Source: Bubalus kerabau (Eukaryota; Chordata; Mammalia; Artiodactyla; Bovidae). Taken from it: a DNA stretch of 64,000 bases. The notes beneath the pieces are model-generated. The model made no database searches and had not been told where the DNA came from. It saw only the letters and a list, made by a program, of their open reading frames with translations. The stretch covers positions 56,240,801 to 56,304,800 of the forward strand of contig NC_073629.1 of the NCBI RefSeq assembly GCF_029407905.1, read 5' to 3'. The position numbers and the translations under genes were made by a program. Shown here piece by piece: positions 1-13,493 of this stretch (within the stretch, counting starts at the first letter, position 1; every line of letters begins with the position of its first letter).

Positions 1-1916
1 CACCCACCAGAAAAAGAAATGCAAAAAGGCAAAATGGTTGTCTGAGGAGGCCTTACAAATAGCTGAGAAGAGAAGCTAAAGGCAAAGGAGAAAAGGAAAG
101 ATACATCCATTTGAATGCAGAGTTCCAAAGTACAGCAAGGAGAGATAAGAAAGCCTTCCTCAGTTATCAGTGCAAAGAAATAGAGGAAAAAAATAGAATG
201 TGAATGACTAGAGATATCTTCAAGAGAATGATAGATACCAAGGGAACATTTCATGCAAAGATGGGCTCAATAAAGGACAGAAATGGTATGGACCTAACAG
301 TAGCAGAAGATATTAAGAGGTGGCAAGGATACATGGGAGAACTATACAGAAAAGATCTTCATGACACAGATAATTATAGTGGTGTGATCACTCACCTAGA
401 GCCAGACATCCTGGAATGTGAAGTCAAGTGGGCCTTAGGAAGCATCACTATAAACTAAACTAGTGGAGGTGATGGAATTCCAGTTGAGCTATTTTAAATC
501 CTGAAAGATGATGCTGTGAAAGTGCTGCACTCAATATGCCAGCAAATTTGGAAAACTCAGCAGTGGCCACAGGACTGGAAAAGATCAGTTTTCATTCCAA
601 TCCTAAAGAAAGGCAATGCTAAATAATGCTCAAACTACTGCATAATTGCACTCATCTCACACGATAGCAAAGTAACGCTTAAAATTCTCCAAACCAGGCT
701 TCAACAGTAGGTGAACTGTGAATGTTCAGATGTTCAAGCTGGTTTTAGAAAAGGCAGAGGAACCAGAGATCAAATTGCCAACATCCGCTGGATCATGGAA
801 AAAGCAAGAGAGTTCCAGAAAAACATCTATTTCTGCTTTATTGACTATGCCAAAGCCTTTGACTGTGTGGATCACAACAAACTGTGGAAAATTCTGAAAG
901 AGATGGGAATACCAGACCATCTTATCTGCCTCCTGAGAGATCTGTGTGCAGGTCAGGAAGCAACAGCTAGAACTGGACATGGAACAACAGACCGGTTCCA
1001 AATTGGGAAAGGAGTACGTTAAGGCTGTATATTGTCACCCTGCTTATTTAACTTATATGCAGAGTACATCATGAGAAATGCCGGGTTGGATGAAGCACAA
1101 GCTGGAATCAAGATTGTTGTGAGAAATATCAATCACCTCAGATATGCAGATGACACCACCCTTATGGCAGAGAGCAAAGAACTAAAGAGCCTCTTGATGA
1201 AAGTGAAAGAGGAGACTGAAAAAGTTGACTTAAAACTCAACATCCAGGAAACTAAGATCATGGCATCTCATCTCATCACTTCATGGCAAATAGATGGGGA
1301 AACAATGGAAACAGTGACAGACTTTATTCTGGGGGGCTTCAAAATCACTGCAGATGGTGACTGCAGCCATGAAATTATAAGACTCTTCCTCCTTGGAAGA
1401 AAAGCTATGATAAACCTAGACAGCGTGTTAAAAAGCAGAGACATTATTTTGCCAACAAAGGTCTGTCTAGTCAAGGCTATCGTTTTTCCAGTAGTCAGGT
1501 ATGGATATGAGAGTTGGACTATTAAGAAAGCTGAGTGCCAAAGAATTGATGCTTTTGAACTGTGGTGTTGGAGAAGACTCTTGAGAGTCCCTTGGATTGC
1601 AAGGAGATCCAACCAGTCCATCCTAAAGATCAGTCCCGGTGTTCATTGGAAAGACTGATGCTGAAGCTGAAGCTCCAATACTTTGGCCACCTGATACGAA
1701 GAGCTAACTCATTGGAAAAGACCCTGATGCTGGGAAAGATTGAAGGCAGGAGGAGAAGGGGATGACAGAGGATGAGATGTTTGGATGGCATCACTGACTC
1801 ACTCAATAGACATGAGTTGAGAAGGCTCCGGGAGTTGGTGATGGGCAGGGAATCCTGTCATGCTGCAGTCCATGGGGTCACAAAGAGTTGGACATGACTG
1901 AGCGACTGAACTAAAC
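1..1916 (+). mobile_element. BovB (RTE clade) LINE, 3' part, cut by window edge
   Basis: This is a sense-strand copy of the ruminant RTE-type LINE BovB. It enters from outside the window, covers the region from just upstream of the reverse transcriptase to the 3' end, and finishes in the tail shared with Bov-tA SINEs (phrase CATGACTGAGCGACTGAACT near 1891-1912). It is collinear with the - strand copy at 6957-9912. The reading frame is broken into pieces by stops and frameshifts, so the copy is dead. The endonuclease part would lie before base 1. Confidence 0.93.
204..1765 (+). pseudogene. BovB reverse transcriptase, disrupted frame
   Basis: The BovB polyprotein would nick target DNA with an AP-like endonuclease and reverse-transcribe BovB or SINE RNA. 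Here only the reverse-transcriptase half is visible, in fragments at about 204-458, 711-1022, 1032-1658 and 1562-1765. Visible motifs are the fingers/palm phrase FIDYAKAFDCVDHNKLW (about 835-882, carrying the first catalytic Asp) and RYADDTTLM (about 1140-1166, YADD box with the second and third catalytic Asp). A TAA stop at 1020-1022 separates GKGVR from GCILSPCLFNLY. The C-terminal part continues through a frameshift to about 1765. Both catalytic boxes survive but no continuous protein can be made. Confidence 0.9.
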
Positions 1917-4900
1917 TGTGAGTTGCAATTTATGACCAATGAGGGGTAGGGAAAACGAAAATCATGTTAGAGAAGGCTCAGTAGAACTGGACCGGCCATA
2001 CAGAGTATATGTGAAACTGGCTACTCATGTCTTTTTTAAAGAAGGAAAGAAAGCAGATCCTTGTTTTTATGGAGTGAGAAGTATAAGAATCCCAGGGATT
2101 TAAAAAAAAACAAGACCAAACCATCTGTGCAAGAAAATTTATTCTCACCTTGATCCTTCAACATCTTGGGTATCTTCCATCCTATTAAAGCATTATTGAA
2201 ATATGTTTAAAATTGAGCACCATCCATCATAGAGATTGAGTTAGAATATCTACATAATATTTACACATCTCAACAGGAAAAGTAATTTTTCTTTTCAGTA
2301 GTTATCATTTTCGAAAACCCAGGTTGACTTGCAAGCCACTGTCTGTCTCATCCCTTAGTAAGCATTTCCTTAGCTGATGCATTTCACTGATTTGATCTCA
2401 CTGATAGGGTAATAAAATCATTGGTCACTCAGACACAGAGAGGCTGGGAGCCATGTGTTGAATCACCTGCTGTTAATTCAGAATGAGGGATACAGATGGG
2501 ACTCGGGGACCCAATTGTGTTAATCTGAGAAATCCCTCGGCAATATCCCATGGATTACAATATTGCTGAAAATATCCGGTATATTACTGCAAGTTAAATA
2601 CTTCTAGAATTAATTATTAAAAGTGTATTTACCAAGGTTTAGCAACTATTTAATATGTGTTGCTTCCCAATGGGAGATTAGCCTATCTAAGGGCTGTGGA
2701 ATCTTGGGGCCTTTGGAATTTATTTAACAAATGATAAGCACCTGATTAAAAATAAATTAAATGCTAGTTAAAGTATTTAGGGAGCTCATTTCAAGTGTTT
2801 CATTAGTAAGGAGTTTCCCCATCCCATCTTTATTGTTTTAGAGTTACTGACTTTATATGCTGAGTAGGAAACAAAATGGCTACCAGATAAAAATGGAATG
2901 AATGACCATGTTTCTTAATTAATTAATTTTTTTTCTTGTGAGAGTTTTACTTTTTTAAAGGGGATTTCTGTGTTGTTTTTTTTTTAACCCCATGAAAATA
3001 GACCTCTTAATGCTATAGAATTTTGGAAGAAAGTGTTTGATAACAGGTTCACCAGTTATAGGTTGTTCTTATGGAATTTGCCTGGGTTTCTGTTTTCCTC
3101 TTGGAATGCATATGTAAGTGTCCCTGACTCTCTTTTCCAAGTTTTTTTCTGGAGCTAGAATTTAGATATTACTGCAAGAAAAAACAATCATTGTCTCTTG
3201 TAGAATCTTACATAGAAAAAAATGTAAATCATAATTTATGACCAAATGGTTGAATTCATCTTTCAGATGTATTGAGTGCCCATTATTATTATTTACCAGC
3301 CATTGTTTGAGGCCCATTCACACACTTTTTTTGAGGTCAATTTTCAAGAAATTGTATGCTTATAAATTTATATGCATGATATGCACAATGCCAGTCTGCT
3401 TAGGTTTGAATCAGAGAAGTGTAAGAGCTCAGACCAACATAGATCTTTCCTTAAACAGAGCTTTTGGAGAAAAAAGGACTGTTTTGAAGCCAGTCCAGAA
3501 AAGCAATGGAAGTTTTACATCAAAACAGACCTAAAGACATGTTTATAGATGAAACTGTATATTTTGTTTTAGTACTTAAATTATGTTTCATGTGTTTGAG
3601 GTCAATTTCTTTATATCTGGGCTGTTTTTGTTTTTTAAAGTGAAAGTCCTGTGAGAGTAGACTCTCATCTTCATGTAATTAAAAGACATCCTGACTCTCA
3701 GTATATTATGATTGATACAAACAAGTAGAAAGTAATGATGCGTTCTGAACTTGGATCTCATTCATATCAGTGTCCAAGAGCTGTAGATTAGGAAGAAACA
3801 TGGGAGTGGGGGTCTGGGTCTGGGGGTGTGGTAGAGAGGGTGGAGAGAAATGCTGTTTTTGATAGTGAGACACTGCCTCTCCCTTGTGATCCTCAGTTAT
3901 GCTCCAGTAGAGATCTCTGAGCTGAAAAGCAGCTATCATTAGATACCTGGAAGGACTAATCTCAAACTAAAGATAGTGATGCAAGTGTACATCTTATAAA
4001 GAATATGGCAGCTACAGTGGATTTATTCAGATAGGGCATTCCTGCTGTTGGCCAAGTTAGGCCTTTGGTCACGAAATCCTGGTTCTAAACAGGACTCAGA
4101 CTTGGACTTTGGGTAACAGAAACCTCCATGGAGCCACAGGCTAAGACAGATAAAGTGCTGGTAAATAAGAGAACTTGATCACAATACAAAGATTGACTGA
4201 TGTGGGCTGTGGCTGAGAGCTGAAACTCAATGATAATAATTGAGTCAGTTTATCTTCAAGAGCAGGGATAATCAACATAAAAGATAAAGGGAGTGGCCTT
4301 CTTCATTTATCAGCCACCTCGTGAAACCAGAGGACACACCTGCTTAAAGTTCCTGCATTAGGCAACTCCAAAGAAAAATGTAGCCTTTCCACAAATCCTG
4401 TAGATAAATGTATGTAAAATAAACTTTCCACAGTTAATGTGGGTAGATTTACCACTACGAGGAGAGTGAACAAAATCAGGTGAAAATAGAACGCATCTAG
4501 GCTCTGCTCATTGGCCATGGCCAGTGGTCAGGCAGCAGATGTGGTCTTTATGCTACTAGCAAAGGCTTTGAAACCTCTCCTGGATTAACTCCCACCCTCA
4601 TGGCTCCCTGAGCAGTGCCGATAACAACTAGCCAAGCGACTGATGGTGCTGTTGAAATTACCTCTTTGGTCTGACAAAGAGCCATCCTCAGTCTATGGAG
4701 AACAGCCAGCATGTCTGCAGAGATGGCAACTTAAGGGCTGAATGCATCCCATTGTATATCAGAGTTGCATTATTCCACGGGAAACCTTTCAGCGGGAAGG
4801 ATGTCTGACGGTGCTTTATGCTGCCAGGTAGTACTGGTGAATGCTGGGCAGTTTTGTCTTGAGGCAAGATTCTTAGAAGTTGCCTTACATGCTACAGAGT

Positions 4901-5372
4901 TCTTGGTTTCAGACAGCTAAAGGCACTGATACTGAGTACCTGCATTTTTGTGCATATTGTTATCATAATGTTCAGGTCTAGAACTGTGGGAAAAACCAAC
5001 ATGCTGAATATATGTATATGGTATCTAGCTTACAGTGAAACTATTCTGATATTAGTGTCAAATAAAACCACTTTCTGGTGCATTAACACTAGAGCCAATC
5101 CATTCCTAATCCCTGAAGCTAAAAATAATATGAGTGGCTGCTTTCTGATGCAGAAGATGTTTGTTTTAAGACATTGGGGAATGTGGAATTTGGGCTGAAA
5201 GGGCATGGCTTCCTCTGATGGATATTCACATCTTTGGGTACTCTATACATTGCTTGCTACTTAAGAAGGACCAGATGAAAAAGGCTGCTCAGTGAATACA
5301 GTCCAAATTTGAGTAGATTGTTAGTAGGCGAGTCACTAAGAAAGCATAAAATAATAACTGATGATGACTAAC
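1917..5372. other. Unique sequence without recognised genes
   Basis: About 3.4 kb of AT-rich sequence follows the BovB copy. I recognise no young repeat and no convincing exon; the open frames of 60-100 codons lack known motifs. The block 2200-2900 has mixed composition and is free of recognisable repeats, so it is a possible conserved noncoding stretch. T-runs occur near 2925-2990. Confidence 0.5.
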
Positions 5373-5575
5373 ACTTCTCTGTTGGCTCAGTGGTAAGGAA
5401 TTCGCTTAGCCGGTGCAGGAGACATGAGTTCATTCCTTGGGTTAGTAAGATCCCCCAGAGAAGGGAATGGCAACCCACTCTAGTATTCTTGCCTGGAAAA
5501 TTCCGTGGACAGAGGAGCCTGGTGGGCTACAGTCCATGGGGTGTCAAAAGAGTTGGACACGATTTAGCTACTAAA
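5373..5575 (+). mobile_element. Bov-tA SINE
   Basis: This is a sense Bov-tA element. A tRNA-Glu-derived head (GTTGGCTCAGTGGTAAGGAAT, A-box-like) is followed by the body phrase AATGGCAACCCACTCTAGTA and the BovB-derived tail (CCATGGGGTGTCAAAAGAGT through about 5575). It is several percent diverged and non-coding, and is mobilised in trans by BovB. Confidence 0.9.
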
Positions 5576-5577
5576 AT

Positions 5578-5800
5578 AACATTTATCGAGTACTTCATAT
5601 ATACTAGGCACAGTACTCAGTTCTTGCATTCATGACTTTATTTCTTCCAACCATCTTTGAAATAGATACTATGATTTCTGCGTATTTTTCGGATAAATAA
5701 AACCAATGCTTAGATAGGTTAAGAAAACTACCTAACCTGGTAAGTGACAGAGCTGGTTTTAAATTTGGCTTATCTGATTTCAGGTCTGTCTCTTTCTCCT
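5578..5800 (-). mobile_element. MIR SINE (old), antisense
   Basis: The stretch carries degraded MIR phrases in reverse orientation: a reversed 3' end (TTTATCGAGTACTTCATATATACTAGGCAC) and a reversed core (GGTAAGTGACAGAGCTGG). It is strongly diverged, as expected for a repeat older than the placental radiation. Confidence 0.6.
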
Positions 5801-6956
5801 GAGAAGTTTAGGTAATGAAAACATTGGTGTCATATGGAATCAAAGACATAAGGGTTAAAAAAAAAATGTAATACAAACTATACTTAAGACTCCCAAGAGA
5901 GAGTGAAACTTGCAACAATCACCCAGCAGCTCCTCCACCCCAGTTTTGGACACAGAGCTTACCTCCTAGTAGAGGGTTCCCTCCCTGCTGACCTTGCTCT
6001 TCTTCTCCTCTATGTGAGAAAAAGGATAATGAATTTGGTTGGTGCATTTCTTTATACTTTCTCTACATACATGTCTATCCTGAAACGATGTATCTTGTTG
6101 TTTCACATTGCTATTCATTAAGTTCTGATGGATGTTTCTTTGAAAGTTGGAAAGAAGGACCCTAAAGAGGGAAACCATAGCACCAATCTCCCATGGGAGT
6201 GTGTTGTGTAGTGGTAAGCCTGTTTTACAGATTTGGGGTATTTTCTCAGGGCTGTATTAAAAGTCAGAGTGATTTTGCCAGTGTTTATTCAAGGAAAAAT
6301 GTTTCTGAACCACAAGCACATAAAACAGATCTTGAAATAGTTGCCCGCTTCTATAACTGGGGGCAGAATAGAATTTGTCCTCTTGCCTGCATGGTGCCAT
6401 GGTCAGATGGCTAGTTTTCTCTGATTCTGCTTTTTCTGGCATTTGGAAAATGTACCCCAAGAAGTTAAAATCATCATCCTTACTTGGTGCTCGGTGGCAG
6501 CTGCCTGCCTGGTGGCTTCTGGTAGTTTCCTGAAACGTGTGGGTAGAGGAACAGAAGGGCTGAGGAAGGAAATAGAGTGACTGGAATAGCTTTGCCGGCA
6601 GAATGTTTGTAGCTGAAGGTGGAGCATATCCAGAGGACACTGTTAGGAATATTTTAAAATCACAGGTGCGCGTCTGCTTCCTGCAATTTAAAGATACACT
6701 GCAAATGCAATTTGTATAACTATTACACAGCGGGGCTACATGGCTTCCTTATTTCTAAGATAGGATTCTCGTGGGTCCTCCCTAGGCAAAGAGGATGAGC
6801 TGTGTCTACTTCCAAGAATGAATGAATTTTAAAGTTAACTCTGTTTCTCTGGAATCTGGGGTAGAGCCTGATGGAACTTAAGAAAAATCTTTGAAACAAA
6901 TGAATAACTAGAAATATCACATTTTCCCACTTTAGGCTAACCACTAACCCAGTTGT
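5801..6956. other. Unique sequence without recognised genes
   Basis: No recognisable repeat or exon is visible. Overlapping short open frames on both strands at 5903-6640 have no known motif and resemble chance frames. Confidence 0.5.
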
Positions 6957-9912
6957 ATTCAGTTCAGTTCAGTTCAGTCACTCAGTCGTGTCCAACTCTT
7001 TGCAACCCCATGGACTGCAACACACCAGGCCTCCCTGTCCATCACCACCTCCTGGAGTTTACTTAAACTCAGGTCCATTGAGTCAGTGATGCCATCCAAC
7101 CATCTCATCCTCTGTTGTCACCTTCTCCTGCCTTCAATCTTTCCCAATATCAGGCTCTTTTCAAATGAGTCAATTCTTCACATCAGGTGGCCAAAGTATT
7201 GGAGTTTCAGCTTCAACATCAGTCCTTCCAATGAACACACAGGACTGATCTCCTTTAGGATGGACTGGTTGGATCTCCTTGCAGTGAAGGGACTCTCAAG
7301 ACTCTTCTCCAACACCACAGTTCAGAAGCATCAATTCTTCGGTGCTCAGCTTTCTTTATGGTCCAACTCTGACATCCATACATGACTACTGGAAAAACTA
7401 TATCCTTGACTAGATGGACCTTTGTTGGCAAAGTAATGTCTCTGCTTTTTAATATGCTGTCTAGGTTGGTCATAACATTCCTTCCAAGGGGTAAGAGTGT
7501 TTTAATTTCATGGCTGCAGTTACCATCTGCAGTGATTTTGGAGCCTAGAAAAAATGAAGTCTACCACTGTTTCCACTATTTCCCCATCTACTTTCCATGA
7601 AGTAATGGGACTGGATGCCATGATCTTAGTTTTCTGAATGTTGAACTTTAAGCCAACTTTTTCACTCCCCTCTTTCACTTTAATCAAGAGGCTCTTTAGT
7701 TCTTCCCTTTCTGCCATAAGGGTGGTATCATCTACATATCTGAAGTTATTGATATTTCTCCCAACAATCTTGATTCCAGCTTGTGCTTCCTCTAGCCCAG
7801 AGTTTGTCATGATGTATTCTGTATATAAGTTAAATAAGCAGGGTAATAATATGCAGCTTTGACATACTCCTTTTCCTATTTGGAACCAGTCTGTTGTTCC
7901 AAGTCCAGTTCTAACTGCTGATTCTTGACTGGCATATAGGTTTCTCAAGAGGCAGTTCAGGTGGTCTGGTATTCCCATCTCTTGAAGAATTTTCCACAGT
8001 TTATTGTGATCCACACAGTCAAAGGCTTTGGCATAGTCAATAAAACAGAAATAGGTGTTTTTCTGGAACTCTCTTGCTTTTTTGATGATCCAGTAGATGT
8101 TGGCAATTTAATCGCTGGTTCCTCTGCCTTTCTTAAAACCAGCTTGAACATCTGTAAGCTCATGGTTCACATATTGCTGAAGGCTGGCTTGGAGAATTTT
8201 AAGCATTACTTTACTAGCATGTGAAATGAGTGCAATTATGCGATAGTTTGAGCATTCTTTGGCGTTGCCTTTCTTTGAGATCGGAATGAAAAGTTACCTT
8301 TTCCAGTCCTGTGGCCACTGCTGAGTTTTCCAAATTTGCTGGCATATTGAGTGCAGCACTTTCACAGCACCATCTTTCAGGATTTGAAATAGCTCAACTG
8401 AAATTCCATCACCTCCACTAGCTTTGTTCATAGTGATGCTTCCTAATGCCCACTTGACTTCACATTCCAGGATGTCTGGCTCTAGGTCAGTGATCACACC
8501 ATTGTGATTATCTGGGTCGTGAAGCTCTGTTTTGTACAGTTCTTCCACGTATTCTTCCCACCTCATCTTAATATCTTCTGCTTCTGTTAGGTACATACCA
8601 TTTCTGTCCTTTATCGAGTCCATCTTTGCATGAAATATTCCCTTGGTATATCTGATTTTTTGAAGAGATCACTAGTCTTTCCCATTCTATTATTTTCCTC
8701 TATTTTTATGCACTGATCACTGAGGAAGGCTTTCTTATCTTTCCTTGCTATTCTTTGGAACTCTGCATTCAAATAGATACATCTTTCTTTTTCTCCTTTG
8801 CTTTTTGCTTCTCTTATTTTGACAGCTATTTGTAAGGCCTCCTCAGACAGCCATATTGCTTTTTTGCATTTATTTTTCTTGGGGATGGTCTTAATCCCTG
8901 TCTCCTGTACAATGTCATGAACCTCCGTCCATAGTTCATCAGGTACTCTATTAGATCAATTCCCTTCACTCTATTTCTCACTTTCACTGTATAATTGTAA
9001 GGGATTTGATTTAGGTCATACCTGAATGGTCTAGTGGTTTTCTCCACTTTCTTCAATTTAAGTCTTAATTTGGCAATAAGGAGTTCATGATCTGAGCCAC
9101 AGTCAGCTCCCGGTCTTGTTTTTGCTGACTGTATAGAGCTTCTCCATCTTTGGCTGCAAAGAATATAATCAATCTGAGTTTGGTATTGACCATCTGGTGA
9201 TGTCCATGTGTAGAGTCTTCTCTTGTGTTGTTGGAAGAAGGTGTTTGCTATGACCAGTGCAAAACTCTATTAGCCTTTGCCCTGCTTCATTCCGTACTCC
9301 AAGGCCAAATTTGCCTGATACTCCAGGTGTTTCTTGACTTCCTACTTTTGCATTCCAGTCCCCTATAATGAAAAGGACATCTTTTGGGGGTGTTAGTTCT
9401 AAAAGGTCTAGTAGGTCTTCATAGAACCGTTCAACTTCAGCTTCTTCATCATTACTAAGTCAGGGCATAGACTTGGTTTACTGTGATATTGAATGGTTTG
9501 CCTTGGAAATGAACAGAGATTATTATGTCAGTTTTGAGATTGCATCCAAGTACTGCATGTTGGACTCTTTTGTTGACCATGAGGGCTACTCCATTTCTTC
9601 TAAGGGATTCTTGCCCACAGTAGTAGATATAGTGGTCATCTGAGCTAAATTCACCCTTTCCAGTCCATTTTAGTTCACTGATTCTTAAAATGTTGACATT
9701 CCATCTCCTGTTTGACCACTTCCAATTTGCCTTGGTTCACGGACCTAACATTCCAGGTTCCTATGCAATATTGCTCTTTACATATCAGACTTTACTTCCA
9801 TGACCAGTCACATCCACAACTCAGTGTTGTTTTTGCTTTGGCTCCATCTCTTCATTGTTTCTGGAGTTATTTCTCCACTGATCTCCAGTAGCATATTGGG
9901 CAGCTACTGACT
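6957..9912 (-). mobile_element. BovB LINE, nearly full length, antisense
   Basis: This is the longest BovB in the window, about 2.96 kb against a family length of roughly 3.2 kb, inserted on the - strand. The 3' end is at 6957, with the reversed tail of GTTCA repeats followed by CACTCAGTCGTGTCCAACTC. The recognisable homology fades near 9912, in the reversed phrase around CCACTGATCTCCAGTAGC, so roughly the first 0.25-0.3 kb of the family sequence is missing or unrecognised. The frame is interrupted many times. Confidence 0.92.
7255..9830 (-). pseudogene. BovB endonuclease-reverse transcriptase, decayed
   Basis: Read on the - strand, endonuclease remnants come first. The phrase IIGDWNAKVGSQ is encoded around 9337-9375, matching the conserved GDxN box of AP-type endonucleases. 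The reverse transcriptase follows: DCVDHNKLWKIL near 7995-8025 and the active-site box RYVDDTTLM near 7720-7750. This box reads YVDD where the other copies here (1143-1154 and near 55370) read YADD. The C-terminal part (SWTIKKAEHRRIDA and following) lies near 7300-7380. Multiple stops and frameshifts divide it, so no functional enzyme is expected. Confidence 0.85.
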
Positions 9913-12900
9913 ATACAGACTTTTATCTATGTCTGTTAGCCCCACCACACTTATCTAGTTCAGCTTTGAGGTGGGATTAGTTCTAAAGATTGCTTTACAC
10001 ATAGGTGGATTCTGAGCACACCTTCAGAGGTAAAAGGAAAGACTTTTCTCTGCCCACATTTTTCATTTATTTGCTAAAATTGGAAATTCCATCTGAGAAA
10101 TTTTATTGAAAGGGTTAGAAGAAGGAAGTAAAAGTGAACCTCCTAAAAGTAGTAGTTGCTCAGAGTTCTAAAATTATATATCGTATCAATAAACTTTTTT
10201 GAGTACTTAGCCCCAAATATGCATATTTATTGATTTATAAATTATATATGTAGTATTGCAGGAATATGGTCATACATAATAGAACATATGCAAACATTTT
10301 AACTGGAGGAAACAAAAGTGAAATAAAATATTTTATTTAGTAACGGTGCAAAGCCCTTTATTGTCACAAAATTATTATTATTATGAGTATGATAAGTTAT
10401 AATTAAAAAATATTTATCATCTTGTTTTAAATACTTTGTGATATTACTTGATTTGGTTCTAAGTTCAGCTTATTTTAAAAGTTTATTTTAATGTCTTTTA
10501 TAGCTAAGAGAAATGCTCATTAAACTATGTAGGTAAAATGAAAAAAGACGTGGCTGCATTTACCAATTTGTGACACCCAGTTTTTCTTTTCCTCCAGCAC
10601 TATTCAGGCAATTGTGTTGCTCCTTGGCAAGCAAATGTCCATCTTTCTTGATGCTAATTAGTTGTCTTTGCAAGCTAATTAGAAGGTATACACTTTAATA
10701 TTTTTTAACAAATGAATTTAAATTCCTTTGAGAGTTTTGTCCTAGAGGATTTTTAAACAGGTCACAATATTCTATTTTCAAATTGTTAAGAAGTATGAAG
10801 ATATGAAAACTTTTACAGGTGACAGACATATCATTTTCGTTAATAAAAGCATATTAAAATGGAAATGATTCTAAATACTAATTTTTAAACATTATTTCCA
10901 TTGTCTAAGTTTTAATTTTTTGCTTTTGGTTTTAATGCAGTTTCTTACCCATGGTTGACATTAAAGGCCAGATCAAGTATTTTATTTCCAAAAAAGTCAG
11001 GAAGTTCATAATTAATGTCTCAAGATTTTCTAATTCTTGGTCGTGAGATAATTAGCTAACTTGTATGTGATACAAAATATTTTCATGAGCCCTTTGTATC
11101 TGTAGGGAATTTTAAATATTTTACTATATTATAAAAGTTTTGTGGTTGTCATTGCTATTATTAATCCAGTAGGACTTTGACACTTTTAGCTTCAACTTTT
11201 TGCTGTAACAGCTTGTGAATAATGCCAGTGAAAAGATTTTTTTGCAAAAATTTTAAAATCTCATCCACTTGTAAGGCTTTGTTTAGTTACAACTTGGTAA
11301 CAATGCACACATCTCTTAAGCTAAGAAAGCTGCACAATCTCACAAGACAAGGAAAGCATTCTGAGTTCCCCCCTTCTACACTTAACTTCCTTTTCTGTCC
11401 ATAGGGTACCTTGTGTAACTCACATGGTATGTGACTTGAAAAGCAGACTGCATGGGGATACTGGGGTCAATCTAATATCTCTGTTAGATATTAGTAAACT
11501 TTTAAAACATATTATGGAAAAACTCAAATGAACTTTTGGTCATTCCAGTAGAAGAACTGATATTTTCCTTCTCTATCAGAGTGTATCACTATACACCCCA
11601 AATCAGAAACTGCATTTATAGCACTGATTCTGTTACAAAGCAAATCTCCTTGGGTTATGGAAGTCCTTGAAGAAATTATGTCACTCAGAATGAATTAATT
11701 TGACTTTTTGAAAACAGATTTTGATAGAGAACATGAGTGAAGTAAATAGACTCAGTCCTTGGAGATGGTGAATGGTTATTGAAATTCAAGGAGAGACTGA
11801 GATGATAATGTACAAAACTAAGAAGCTGGGGGAATGATGCATAAATTCTAGGGTTTTGTAGCAGTCGATTTTTTCTTTCTACTTTTGTAGAAATTCAGAA
11901 CTGCCTGGCAGGACAAAGCACTCACTGCAGCTGTAATATTCCAGTTCAGAGTGTGCTTCTGTACTGGGCCCACCAGAAGAAAAGCCAGTCCTCAGACTGG
12001 ACCTGGACATGGCCCCCAGCCATGGCAAAGGTGTTTGGTCAAAGTGTAGGTGATTTGAATCCCAAATGATGGTATCTTCCCATGGATGGTTTGTTGTCTT
12101 CCCTTGAATTATGAATATGGTTTGGCTTTTCTTCTGAGGTCTAAAATGTAAGTGTTCAAATAGTTTTTCTGACCTATGCCTGTTTTCAATGGGGGAGTTT
12201 GAATTGTGCTTGTCTAGTTTAACTGTGTTAGAGTGGGGTCCCACAGCAAGGTAGAGACAAAACCATTATTTTCAAAGACTATAAGTCCTCTCAGGAAAGC
12301 TGCTGGGTTGATTACCTTCTTCTTCTTATTGTCCTTGAGCCTGGCAGCAGAAGTAGAGGGTTTCATTTTAATTTCTGGGATGGTGGGCCATCACCTCACT
12401 TCTTTCTTCCATTTTCTTCTTGGTTTCCTTTACCCATTCCCTGAAACATTGTCATCAGATACAGGAAGGCACAACTATTTGTATTCACTATCACAGATGA
12501 TTGCCATCAAATACCATAATTAGATCATGGTCCCTTTATACTTGACATTGGGAGGAATAAGATGGGTATTTTATAATATAACATTTTAAAACATCCATGT
12601 TTTTTAACATCTACCTGTTCTCTGGAGAAAACATGTTTACCCTTATGAGTCAAAATACATCTATTTTCTGTAAATCCTGAGTGCCACATCAGCTTATGTT
12701 ATACTTCATGAGATGAAAAAACCTTCAATGTAACACATGTAAGATAAAATCTGTACTCTGTGCTGAGTCTGATGCTGATGGATGAAAACTTACTAGAGGA
12801 ATGCAGTCACCATGCTTGGAAACTTTGCTGTTAACAGTTTTCCATATCTCTTTTTTCTAATTTCAGCCTTATTTCAGGGAGTTCAGATTAAATTATGAAA

Positions 12901-13493
12901 GACTGGGTAAAAATTCTACCAAAAAAAAAAAAAATCCCCCAAACTTGTACTTTTAAGATTGATATAACTCATAGGTGAAAGTGGGTGGTAAAGAGGAAGA
13001 GGAAACAGTACATTATCAAGTCCTCCTCTACAGAATCCATATAAGCAACTCTGATTACACTGGCCTTGTACTGGTTAAAAGGAGCTCATGAGACACAGAA
13101 ATAAATTCTATAAAATATTAATAACTAGGGGATGATCAATATCAGTGAAAATTCTAGATTATGGAACTTTAAATATATACCTAGTGCTTTTAAATATAAT
13201 GGCACTCTATTTATGGAGATCCCAGGTCTCTAGCAAATGTAGTCATCAAGACTAGACTAAAATTCAGAACATAGAAAAGTTCTTACTGACAGTGCTGAAA
13301 AACCTTCCAGAAAGCATATGTAATGTGCTTCATAGGAAAGCATTGTTTTACTCATAGAACCTCGTCTGGACCATTGTGTATAAAATAAGGCACTTTATTA
13401 TAAACACCAGGGACATGCTGATAGCAGATAATGAAGTGATGACAAGAGGGAGAACTATTGAAGGCCAATATAAATATGATAATTTGACATGAC
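9913..13493. other. AT-rich unique sequence, no genes recognised
   Basis: About 3.6 kb with no young repeat that I recognise. Composition is very AT-rich at 10130-11170. Two identical CTAATTAG palindromes occur at 10654-10661 and 10675-10682. An A-run lies near 12921-12934. Open frames of about 60-120 codons (for example 11879-12244 on the - strand) show no known motif. Confidence 0.5.
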
